Part shown: positions 9,185 through 16,427 of the stretch, one piece after another | Layout: each line of letters begins with the position of its first letter | Numbering within the stretch: position 1 is the first letter of the stretch | Assembly (NCBI GenBank): GCA_014802425.1 | Contig: JAAVCH010000041.1 | Coordinates: 1 to 44,745, forward strand | Direction: 5' to 3' | DNA length: 44,745 nucleotides | Origin: Bacteroides sp. | GTDB lineage: Bacteria; Bacteroidota; Bacteroidia; Bacteroidales; Muribaculaceae | The notes under the pieces: model-generated | Told to the model about the DNA's origin: nothing | Database searches by the model: none | The model's input: the letters and a program-made list of their open reading frames with translations, nothing else | Made by a program: the position numbers and the translations under genes

Positions 9185-10210
9185 ATGTTAGACAAAATAA
9201 ATAGCCTGATGGCGGATATCCAGGCGCTCGCCGCCTCCACACCGGAGGAGGTGGAAGCCATCCGCATCAAATATCTCAGCAAGAAAGGCGCCATATCGGC
9301 GCTCATGAATGATTTCCGCTCCGTGGCGGCGGATCAGAAGCGCGAGATGGGACAGCGTCTCAACGAGCTCAAGACTGCGGCCAACGAGAAACTCGCCGCC
9401 CTCCGCGAAGCCATCGCCCAGGGAGCCGAAGCCGCAGCCGCCGACATCGACCTCACCCGCACCGCCACCCCGATGCCCCTCGGCACACGCCATCCCCTGT
9501 CGCTCGTGAAGAACGAAATCTTCCAGATCTTCGGCGCCATGGGATTCACCATCGCAGAGGGACCTGAAATCGAGGACGACTGGCACGTGTTCTCCTCGCT
9601 CAATTTCCCGCCCGACCATCCGGCCCGCGACATGCAGGACACCTTCTTCATCTCCCGCTCGCCGCAGGACATCCTGCTGCGCACACACACGTCAAGCGTG
9701 CAGACCCGCACGATGGAGAGCCAGAAGCCTCCGGTCCGCATCATATGCCCGGGCCGCGTCTACCGCAATGAAGCCATCTCCGCACGCGCCCACTGCTTCT
9801 TCCATCAGGTGGAGGGCCTGTACATCGACCGCAACGTCTCCTTCGCCGACCTCAAGCAGTGCCTGCTCTACTTTGCCCGCGAGATGTTCGGACCCGAGAC
9901 CAAGATACGTCTGCGCCCCTCCTACTTCCCCTTCACCGAGCCCTCGGCCGAGATGGACATCTCCTGCCACATCTGCGGCGGCAAAGGATGCGCGTTCTGC
10001 AAGGGAACAGGCTGGGTGGAAATACTCGGATGCGGCATGGTGGACCCCAACGTGCTTGAGGCCTGCGGCATCGACTCCAAGGAATTCACGGGCTACGCCT
10101 TCGGAATGGGAATCGAGCGCATCACCAACCTCAAATACCGCGTCAAGGACCTGCGCCTCTTCTCGGAGAACGACGTGCGCTTCCTCCACGAATTCGACGC
10201 GGCGAAGTAG
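9185..10210 (+). CDS. pheS: phenylalanine--tRNA ligase alpha subunit
   Basis: A 341-residue class II aminoacyl-tRNA synthetase subunit that charges tRNA-Phe as an (alpha-beta)2 enzyme in the cytosol. The N-terminal coiled coil (about 1-85) is followed by the catalytic domain: the TPMPLGTRHPLS entry, a motif 2 region around GRVYRNEAISARAHCFFHQVEGLYID, FTEPSAEMD, and motif 3 GYAFGMGIERI. A cysteine cluster (CHICGGKGCAFCKGTGW, about residues 260-276) is the extra Cys-rich insertion seen in Bacteroidota and some other PheS proteins, probably a zinc site. The beta-subunit gene is not adjacent. It is the first gene of a same-strand run ending at 14660 and has its own promoter. Confidence 0.97.
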   Translation: MLDKINSLMADIQALAASTPEEVEAIRIKYLSKKGAISALMNDFRSVAADQKREMGQRLNELKTAANEKLAALREAIAQGAEAAAADIDLTRTATPMPLGTRHPLSLVKNEIFQIFGAMGFTIAEGPEIEDDWHVFSSLNFPPDHPARDMQDTFFISRSPQDILLRTHTSSVQTRTMESQKPPVRIICPGRVYRNEAISARAHCFFHQVEGLYIDRNVSFADLKQCLLYFAREMFGPETKIRLRPSYFPFTEPSAEMDISCHICGGKGCAFCKGTGWVEILGCGMVDPNVLEACGIDSKEFTGYAFGMGIERITNLKYRVKDLRLFSENDVRFLHEFDAAK

Positions 10211-10264
10211 GCTCCCCGTCATCTCCGAGGCTGCCCCCTTACCTATGCCCCAAATCACCGCAAC

Positions 10265-10900
10265 ATGACACTGAAGCAACGCTACGAGACAGTACTCACG
10301 CGCTTCGCCGAGGTGATGCCCGACCCGAAGACCGAACTGGACTACGACACTCCATTCCATCTGCTGCTCGCGGTAATCCTCTCGGCGCAATGCACCGACA
10401 GACGCGTCAACATCGTCACCCCTCCCCTCTTCGAGGCATTTCCCGATCCGGCTTCGCTGGCGGCTTCGGATGAGGAGACAGTCTACGGGTACATCAAAAG
10501 CGTCACTTTCCCCAATAACAAGACGCGCCACCTTCTGAGGGCGGCGCGTCTGCTTATGGAGGAATTCGGGGGCGAGATGCCCTCCGACATCGACAGTCTG
10601 ATGAAGCTCCCGGGAGTGGGACGCAAGACGGCCAACGTGATGCTGAGCGTGGTATGGAACCGCGCGGCGATGGCGGTGGATACCCACGTGTTCCGCGTGT
10701 CGAACCGCATCGGTCTCACCCGCGACTCAAAGACTCCGCTCGCCACCGAGAAGACCCTCGTGCGCCACATCCCCGCCGAGCTTCTGCCCAAGGCCCATCA
10801 CTGGCTCATACTCCACGGCCGCTACGTCTGCAAGGCCCGCAAGCCCGACTGCCTCAACTGCATAGTGGCCGACGTCTGCCGCCACTATACCGGAAAATAG
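10265..10900 (+). CDS. nth: endonuclease III (DNA glycosylase/AP lyase)
   Basis: A 211-residue base-excision-repair enzyme that removes oxidised pyrimidines and cleaves the abasic site. The helix-hairpin-helix LPGVGRKTA contains the catalytic Lys (K121), and the catalytic Asp is D139 in VDTHVFRV. The C-terminal 4Fe-4S ligands are intact with the family spacing C-x6-C-x2-C-x5-C (C189, C196, C199, C205). Length is standard. It lies 54 bases downstream of pheS and is probably transcribed with it. Confidence 0.97.
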   Translation: MTLKQRYETVLTRFAEVMPDPKTELDYDTPFHLLLAVILSAQCTDRRVNIVTPPLFEAFPDPASLAASDEETVYGYIKSVTFPNNKTRHLLRAARLLMEEFGGEMPSDIDSLMKLPGVGRKTANVMLSVVWNRAAMAVDTHVFRVSNRIGLTRDSKTPLATEKTLVRHIPAELLPKAHHWLILHGRYVCKARKPDCLNCIVADVCRHYTGK

Positions 10901-10944
10901 CAGGTCCCATCCCCCCGGCGCCGAACCGACACACACACCCCGAC

Positions 10945-11478
10945 ATGAAAAAGACAGACCACGACATAAAGAAGACAAACGCGGCCAGAATCCTCGACCG
11001 CGCCGGAATAAGCTACGAACTGATTCCCTACACCGTAGACCCCGACAACCTGGCCGCCGACCATGTGGCCGAGGAGCTCGGCGAGCCGATCGAGCAGGTG
11101 TACAAGACACTCGTGCTCCACGGCGACAAGACCGGATACTTCGTCTGCGTGCTCGCCGGCGACCGTGAGGTCGACCTCAAGAAAGCCGCCAGAATCTCGG
11201 GCAACAAAAAGGCCGAGATGATACCGATGAAGGACCTTCTGGATGTCACCGGCTATATCCGGGGAGGCTGCACGGCAATTGGCATGAAGAAGAAATTTCC
11301 GACCTTCGTATCGCACGAGATAACGGAATTCCCCCACATCTACGTAAGCGCCGGGCAGCGCGGACTGCAACTGAAGCTCTCTCCGCATGACTACCTGCGC
11401 GCGGCCGACGCCACACCGGCCGACTTCACCGTCACCTCCGGCGATGCCGGCGACTCCAGCCCCCGCACCCAGGAATGA
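10945..11478 (+). CDS. ybaK: YbaK/EbsC-type Cys-tRNA(Pro) deacylase
   Basis: A 177-residue trans-editing deacylase of the YbaK/ProXp family, which hydrolyses Cys mischarged on tRNA-Pro. Family signatures are VYKTLVLHGDKTGYFV (K54 corresponds to the essential lysine), the AGDREVDLKKAA segment, and GYIRGGCTAIGMKKKFPTF. The ATG at 10945 fits the family N-terminus; the frame is open further upstream but overlaps nth and is not conserved. The last four bases overlap the start of aroC, so the two are translationally coupled. The C-terminal 25 residues are an extra Thr/Ala/Ser-rich tail. Confidence 0.9.
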   Translation: MKKTDHDIKKTNAARILDRAGISYELIPYTVDPDNLAADHVAEELGEPIEQVYKTLVLHGDKTGYFVCVLAGDREVDLKKAARISGNKKAEMIPMKDLLDVTGYIRGGCTAIGMKKKFPTFVSHEITEFPHIYVSAGQRGLQLKLSPHDYLRAADATPADFTVTSGDAGDSSPRTQE

Positions 11479-12560
11479 ACACCTTCGGCCGACACCTCCG
11501 ACTCACTACCTTCGGCGAGAGCCACGGCCCGGCCATGGGGGGCGTGCTCGACGGCATGCCGCCCCGGATAAGGGTGGACATGGACATGGTCGAGGCCATG
11601 CTCCGACGCCGGCGCACCGGCACGTCGCACCTCGTCAGCCAACGCCGCGAAAGCGACATCCCCGAAATACTCTCAGGCGTGAGTCCCGACGGGCTCACCC
11701 TCGGCACCCCTATAGGCTTCATCTTCCGCAATACCGACGCCCGTTCCTCCGACTACGACGCGCTGAAGGACCACTACCGCCCCAACCACGCCGACATGGC
11801 CTACGACCTGCGCTACGGCATCCGCGACCACCGCGGCGGCGGACGTGCCTCGGCACGCGAGACCGTCAGCTGGGTGATGGGGGGCGCCCTGGCCATGCTC
11901 GTGCTCCGTGAATACGGCATTACGGTCAGGGCCAAAGTGACGCGCATAGGCCCTGCGGAGTATTCCGATCCCCTTGCCGCCGCCATCACGGACCCCGCCC
12001 ACGCCGCCCTGCCTGACGATCCGGAGGTGGAGAAGAGCATGCTGGCCGAAGTGGAGAAAGCGCGTGCCGACAGGGATTCGGTGGGAGGACGTGTGTCGTG
12101 CCTTGTCACCGGTGTGCCCGCCGGCCTCGGCTCCCCGGTGTTCGGCAAGCTGCAGAGCCGGCTGGCGCAGGCGATGATGGGCATCAACGCCGCCAAGGGA
12201 TTTGAATACGGCATCGGCGAAGCGGCGTCGCGAAGCCGTGGCTCCGAAACCCTCGATCCATTCAATCCGGGATTCTTCCCCCTCCCCACCGCCACCGGAT
12301 TCTCCGGCGGCATATCGGGAGGGATCACCACCGGAATGCCGGTGTGCTTCAACGTATGGTTCAAGCCCACCCCTTCTATTCCCCGCGAACTGGAGATGGC
12401 CACTCCCGGAGGTGAGATTGAGAGAGTGACCCTCGGCGGGCGGCATGACCCCTGCGTGGCCCTCCGCGCGCCGGTGATAGTGGAAGCCATGACCGCCCTG
12501 ACCCTTGCCGACGTCCTGCTGGAGTCAGGGATGACACTTGACCGTGCCCTTAAGCGCTGA
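11475..12560 (+). CDS. aroC: chorismate synthase
   Basis: A 361-residue enzyme for the last shikimate-pathway step: EPSP to chorismate, with reduced FMN as cofactor. Conserved pieces include LTTFGESHGPAMGGVLDG at the N-terminus, the SGVSPDGLTLGTPIGF segment, DHRGGGRASARETV in the FMN/phosphate-binding region, SGGISGGITTGMP, and the C-terminal RHDPCVALRAPVIVEAM. Length is normal and all key segments are intact. It starts within the stop codon of the YbaK-type gene and ends 17 bases before the radical SAM gene. Confidence 0.97.
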   Translation: MNTFGRHLRLTTFGESHGPAMGGVLDGMPPRIRVDMDMVEAMLRRRRTGTSHLVSQRRESDIPEILSGVSPDGLTLGTPIGFIFRNTDARSSDYDALKDHYRPNHADMAYDLRYGIRDHRGGGRASARETVSWVMGGALAMLVLREYGITVRAKVTRIGPAEYSDPLAAAITDPAHAALPDDPEVEKSMLAEVEKARADRDSVGGRVSCLVTGVPAGLGSPVFGKLQSRLAQAMMGINAAKGFEYGIGEAASRSRGSETLDPFNPGFFPLPTATGFSGGISGGITTGMPVCFNVWFKPTPSIPRELEMATPGGEIERVTLGGRHDPCVALRAPVIVEAMTALTLADVLLESGMTLDRALKR

Positions 12561-12577
12561 ATACCCGTCCACATACC

Positions 12578-13486
12578 ATGACACAACCCTACTACAAGGA
12601 TTACTCCGCCTACCTTGCGGAGCGCTTCCCCGGCGGGAAGGTGCAGAAACTATCGGTCGACGCCGGATTCACCTGCCCCAACCGCGACGGCACCATAGCC
12701 CGGGGAGGCTGCATCTATTGCGACAACCGCTCGTTTACGCCACGCTACTGCCGCCCGGCCATGAGCGTGGCCGCGCAACTGGCGGAAGGCCGGAGGTTTT
12801 TCGCACGGAAATATCCGGACATGAGATACCTGGCCTACTTCCAGAGCTTCACCGGCACCCATGCCTCGGCGCCCGGGACACTGCGGGCCCTCTACGAGGA
12901 AGCCGCCTCCCAGCCCGGAGTGGTGGGCATCATAGTCGGCACCCGGCCCGACTCCCTCCCCCCAGCCATCCAGAATATGATGGAGGAGATAAACCGAACG
13001 ATACCTATGATTGTTGAGATTGGTGCGGAGACATCCCACGACGCCACCCTCGGCCTCATCAACCGCCATCACACTTGGCGCCAGGTGGAAGAGGCCGTGG
13101 AGAGCCTTCACGCCCGTGGCATCGAGACGGGGCTGCACCTCATAGCGGGCCTCCCGGGAGAGACCGACGACGATGTGCTCCTGACCGTGGAGCGCGCCTG
13201 CGCCCTCCCGGTCTCCACCCTCAAGCTCCATCAGCTCCAGGTGATACGCGGCACCACGCTCCACCGCATGGTCGAGGCGGGCGAACTGGAGTATTCGCCG
13301 TATTCCCTGGAGGAATACCTTGACCTGTGCGTGAAGGTGGTGCGCAAGGTGGGACACCGGGTGGCCATAGAGCGGTTCCTGGCCTCGGCTCCCCCGGAAA
13401 TGGTGGCGGCTCCCCGGTGGGGCCTCCGGAATTACGAATTCACCCACCTGCTGCTGAAAAGGCTTGCCGCCACGGACGGCACATGA
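12578..13486 (+). CDS. YhcC-type radical SAM protein (TIGR01212 family)
   Basis: A 302-residue radical SAM enzyme. The cluster-binding cysteines occur in the family's unusual long spacing, C33-x11-C45-x2-C48 (GFTCPNRDGTIARGGCIYCD). Further family segments are IVGTRPDSLP, ETSHDATLGLINRHHTW, HLIAGLPGETDDD and KLHQLQVIRGTTLHRM. The E. coli homologue YhcC has no firmly established physiological reaction as far as I know, so only the radical chemistry can be stated. Position inside the pheS-aroC run suggests constitutive expression. Confidence 0.9.
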   Translation: MTQPYYKDYSAYLAERFPGGKVQKLSVDAGFTCPNRDGTIARGGCIYCDNRSFTPRYCRPAMSVAAQLAEGRRFFARKYPDMRYLAYFQSFTGTHASAPGTLRALYEEAASQPGVVGIIVGTRPDSLPPAIQNMMEEINRTIPMIVEIGAETSHDATLGLINRHHTWRQVEEAVESLHARGIETGLHLIAGLPGETDDDVLLTVERACALPVSTLKLHQLQVIRGTTLHRMVEAGELEYSPYSLEEYLDLCVKVVRKVGHRVAIERFLASAPPEMVAAPRWGLRNYEFTHLLLKRLAATDGT

Positions 13487-13538
13487 AACCTACCGCTTCC
13501 CATGACTACATTACCCAAAACAACACAATACCGATAAA

Positions 13539-14660
13539 ATGAAGAAACTGATCATTGCGGCCGCCTGCGGGCTGGTGCTGACATCCTGTGCGGCCGAATC
13601 GAATGAAATCAAGGTCAACATGCCGGCTGACGGCGCCCCGAAAGAAATCATCGTGGCACGCGACCTCATCTCCGACATGGCAGCCGCACGCCAGCGCACC
13701 GACCTGAAGACCGTCTACGACACCATCGCCGTCAAGGACGGAAAGGCCGTCATCCCGATCGACCAGAGCGGTCCGGCCAGCTATATGGTGACTTACGGAG
13801 GGGAAGGCCTCGTGACGCTGTATGCGGCTCCGGGCGAGAAGCTCACTATCGACATCACTTCCTACGATCCCCCGGCATACACTGTGAGCGGCACCCGGCT
13901 CATGGACGACATCACGGCCATCACGGCTGTCACTGAGCCCCTCGACTCCGCCATCATAGCCAAGATGCAGGCAGGCACCGTCACCGAAGCCGACCAGATG
14001 GAGTACATGCGCGCCTACGACGCCGCCCTCAGGGACTTCGTGAAGAAGAACCCCGACTCCCCCGCAGTAGTCTACGCCCTCTTCAATCTCCAGGGTGAAT
14101 CATTCAAGAATGTCTACGACAGCATCTCGCCCGCTGCCAAAGAGTCGATCCTCATGCCCATCGTGCAGGCTCAGGTCGACCGTCAGGGAGAAGTCGACAG
14201 GGAGATGAAGGCCGCCGACGCGCGCCGTGCCGAGATGACCAAGGGTGACAAGGACGCACCCGCATTCACCCTCAAGAACCTCCAGGGGAAGGACGTGAGC
14301 CTTTCCGACTTCCGTGGCAAATGGGTGGTGCTCGATTTCTGGGGTTCATGGTGCGGCTGGTGCGTACGCGGCATCCCCGCCCTTAAGGACGCCTACAAGC
14401 AGTATGCCGGCAAACTTGAGGTAATCGGCATCGACTGCAACGAATCCGAAGCCGACTGGCGCGCCGGAGTAGCCAAGTACGAACTCCCCTGGGTCAACGT
14501 CTACAACAATCAGAAGGACGGCGCCCTCCTCAACGCCTACGGCGTGCAGGGCTTCCCGACCAAGGCCATCGTAAATCCGCAGGGTAAGCTCGTGGACATC
14601 ACCATCGGCGAAGACCCCTCATTCTACGATAAACTCGCCTCATTCATCAACGGCAAGTAA
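13539..14660 (+). CDS. TlpA/ResA-like thioredoxin-fold lipoprotein
   Basis: A 373-residue exported protein. The signal peptide ends in a lipobox (GLVLTSC, Cys17), so it is probably anchored to a membrane facing the periplasm. The N-terminal 230 residues are a beta-rich domain followed by helices, like the DUF4369-type domains that precede thioredoxin modules in Bacteroidales. The C-terminal thioredoxin domain (about 235-373) has the redox motif WCGWC (C272 and C275), preceded by GKWVVLDFWGS, and the cis-Pro region GVQGFPTKAIV. Likely a periplasmic disulfide oxidoreductase; its targets are unknown. It is the last gene of its run and is followed by a hairpin terminator facing the convergent symporter gene. 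Confidence 0.88.
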   Translation: MKKLIIAAACGLVLTSCAAESNEIKVNMPADGAPKEIIVARDLISDMAAARQRTDLKTVYDTIAVKDGKAVIPIDQSGPASYMVTYGGEGLVTLYAAPGEKLTIDITSYDPPAYTVSGTRLMDDITAITAVTEPLDSAIIAKMQAGTVTEADQMEYMRAYDAALRDFVKKNPDSPAVVYALFNLQGESFKNVYDSISPAAKESILMPIVQAQVDRQGEVDREMKAADARRAEMTKGDKDAPAFTLKNLQGKDVSLSDFRGKWVVLDFWGSWCGWCVRGIPALKDAYKQYAGKLEVIGIDCNESEADWRAGVAKYELPWVNVYNNQKDGALLNAYGVQGFPTKAIVNPQGKLVDITIGEDPSFYDKLASFINGK

Positions 14661-14686
14661 GCGCCCGCATCTGCCATAACCTACGG

Positions 14687-14731
14687 CCGGCCCGTACCGA
14701 CTCTCCCAAAAGAGCCGATACGGGCCGGTTT
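14687..14731 (+). terminator. hairpin terminator between convergent genes
   Basis: A 17-base stem with two mismatches (14687-14703 pairing with 14712-14728, arms ccggcccgta... and ...tacgggccgg), then tttcgt. It sits between the thioredoxin gene and the convergent symporter gene and may serve both directions. The T tract is short, so termination efficiency is uncertain. Confidence 0.6.
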
Positions 14732-14833
14732 CGTAATAGGGTGCCACTACCGGACAAGGGCCATGCCATAGGCTGGTGCCACATGTTGCCTCAGGTCAGC
14801 GTCTCCGGGGAATTCCCCGCACTCCTATGGACT

Positions 14834-16225
14834 TCACTTCCAGACGGAGGAGACGAGTATTACGGCTATGAGGATCGGGGCAATATAGCGGATGATGAAC
14901 CGTATGGCCGGATAGAGGCGCGTGGCCACGCTGCCGTCGTTGGTGAGCTCGCCGCGGAGCACTCCGCGCGGGGCGAACCATCCCATGAAGACCACTCCGC
15001 AGAGGGCGCAGAGCGGGAGAATCCAGTTGGTGGTGAAGGTATCGAGGAAATTGAAGATGGTCAGGCCGAATATCTTGATGTCGGAAAGGCTGCCGAAGGA
15101 AAGGCTGCAGAGGGCCGAGATTACGAAAAGCGGACACATCATTATCAGCGTGGCCGCGAGCCTCGACTTCTTGAAGCGTTTCTGCACGAACAGAATCGAC
15201 ACTTCAGAGATGGAGATGGTGCTCGTCAGCGCTGCCACAAGCAGGAGCACGAAGAAGAGTATCGACCACCACTGTCCGCCCGGCATCTGGGCGAACACCT
15301 CCGGAAGGGTGACGAACACCAGTGTGGTGCCTCGGAGCTGATTGAGGTCAAGGCCGAAACTGAACACCGTCGGGAAAATGATCACCCCCATCATGATGGC
15401 CACAACGGTGGTGAGCAACGAAACGGTGACGGAAGTCGACACGAGATTCGTGCCCTTGGGATAGTAAGAGGCATAGGTGATGAGTATTCCGGTGCCGAGG
15501 CTAAGCGAGAAGAATGTCTGGCCCAGGGCATTGGCGGCCACGCTCCAGTCAAGCTTCGAGAAATCGGGCTTGAAGAAGAACGCCAGCCCGTCGGCCGCTC
15601 CGGGCATCGTCAGCGAATAACCGCAGAATACGAGCAGCAGCACGAAGAGGAGGGGCATCATGATGTTGGAGGCACGTTCGATGCCCTTCTGCACTCCCAT
15701 CATCAGCACCAGGATGTTAAGTCCGATCACTATATATGTGGACACGAGCGGATTGACATCGGAGCTTATGTAATGCTCCATACGGTGGTGGAAAGTGTTC
15801 TCCATCGCCGCGAGCGACTCGCCGGAAGTGCCGGCGTACAGGGCTCCGGTGATGGAGTCCCACAGATATTCGAAGGTCCAGCCGGCCACCACCATGTAGA
15901 AGCTGATGATCATGTACGATGACAGCACTCCCAGCCCTCCGGCGATCCACCACCTTGTCTTCGGGGCCAGCTTGAGGTAGGACCCTACGGAGTCACTGCG
16001 TCCGGCACGCCCCAAGGCAAGCTCCGAGAGCATCACCGGTATGCCGAGCAGAAGCACGCAGATTAAGTACATGAGCAGGAACGCGCCTCCTCCGTTCTGT
16101 TGCGCCTCGGCGGGGAAACGCCATATGCTGCCGAGCCCTACGGCTGATCCGAGAGTGGCCGCGACCACTCCCAATTTTGTCTTGAACTGCGTGTCGCCTC
16201 CTCCGGAGGCCGGTGTGTTCGCCAT
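14834..16225 (-). CDS. sodium-dependent transporter, NSS/SNF family
   Basis: A 463-residue membrane protein of the neurotransmitter:sodium symporter family (LeuT fold), importing amino acids or related amines with Na+. TM1 carries the unwound Na+/substrate site motif LGSAVGLGSIWRFP, followed by GGGAFLLMYL of TM2. TM6 and TM8 regions are recognisable (GQTFFSLSLGTGILITYASY; ALTSTISISE). About 11-12 hydrophobic segments are present. I prefer ATG at 16225 because the in-frame TTG at 16234 adds only three residues. The substrate cannot be assigned. It is divergent from the rel gene, with 202 bases between start codons. Confidence 0.92.
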   Translation of the reverse strand: MANTPASGGGDTQFKTKLGVVAATLGSAVGLGSIWRFPAEAQQNGGGAFLLMYLICVLLLGIPVMLSELALGRAGRSDSVGSYLKLAPKTRWWIAGGLGVLSSYMIISFYMVVAGWTFEYLWDSITGALYAGTSGESLAAMENTFHHRMEHYISSDVNPLVSTYIVIGLNILVLMMGVQKGIERASNIMMPLLFVLLLVFCGYSLTMPGAADGLAFFFKPDFSKLDWSVAANALGQTFFSLSLGTGILITYASYYPKGTNLVSTSVTVSLLTTVVAIMMGVIIFPTVFSFGLDLNQLRGTTLVFVTLPEVFAQMPGGQWWSILFFVLLLVAALTSTISISEVSILFVQKRFKKSRLAATLIMMCPLFVISALCSLSFGSLSDIKIFGLTIFNFLDTFTTNWILPLCALCGVVFMGWFAPRGVLRGELTNDGSVATRLYPAIRFIIRYIAPILIAVILVSSVWK

Positions 16226-16293
16226 AAAAATCAATTCGGGGGGTTAAACTATTTCCGGGAGTCAATGTTCTAACCTTTAGATTCTATTCTCCA

Positions 16294-16328
16294 TTTATTG
16301 CCTTTTTCGCATAAAAGCGATAAATTTG
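16294..16328 (+). promoter_or_regulatory. Bacteroidota-type promoter for the rel gene
   Basis: TAAATTTG (16321-16328) matches the -7 consensus TAnnTTTG, and TTG (16298-16300) lies exactly 20 bases upstream at the -33 position. The start codon is about 95 bases further on, giving a moderately long leader with no obvious strong hairpin. The other half of this divergent gap (16226-16293) contains only a poor -7 match (TAGTTTAA) on the minus strand for the symporter. Confidence 0.7.
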
Positions 16329-16427
16329 CATGGAAATAAACCGGTCAGCATCCTCCACATATTCCAGAAACGCCGCCGATTTGCACTTTGATATGCGAAG
16401 GGTGTAAAAAAACGTTATCAGCCGCCT

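Noticed and set aside
6286..9306. Long minus-strand frames opposite the RND pump (6286-7272 and 8110-9306)
   Set aside because: They are antisense shadows of a well-conserved pump, with repetitive His/Glu/Arg-rich translations and no recognisable domain.
10654..10944. Upstream in-frame extension of the YbaK-type deacylase
   Set aside because: It overlaps nth in another frame and is Arg/Pro/His-rich; family homology begins at the ATG at 10945.
14741..15922. 393-residue plus-strand frame opposite the symporter
   Set aside because: It is charged, low-complexity and overlaps a clear NSS transporter on the other strand.
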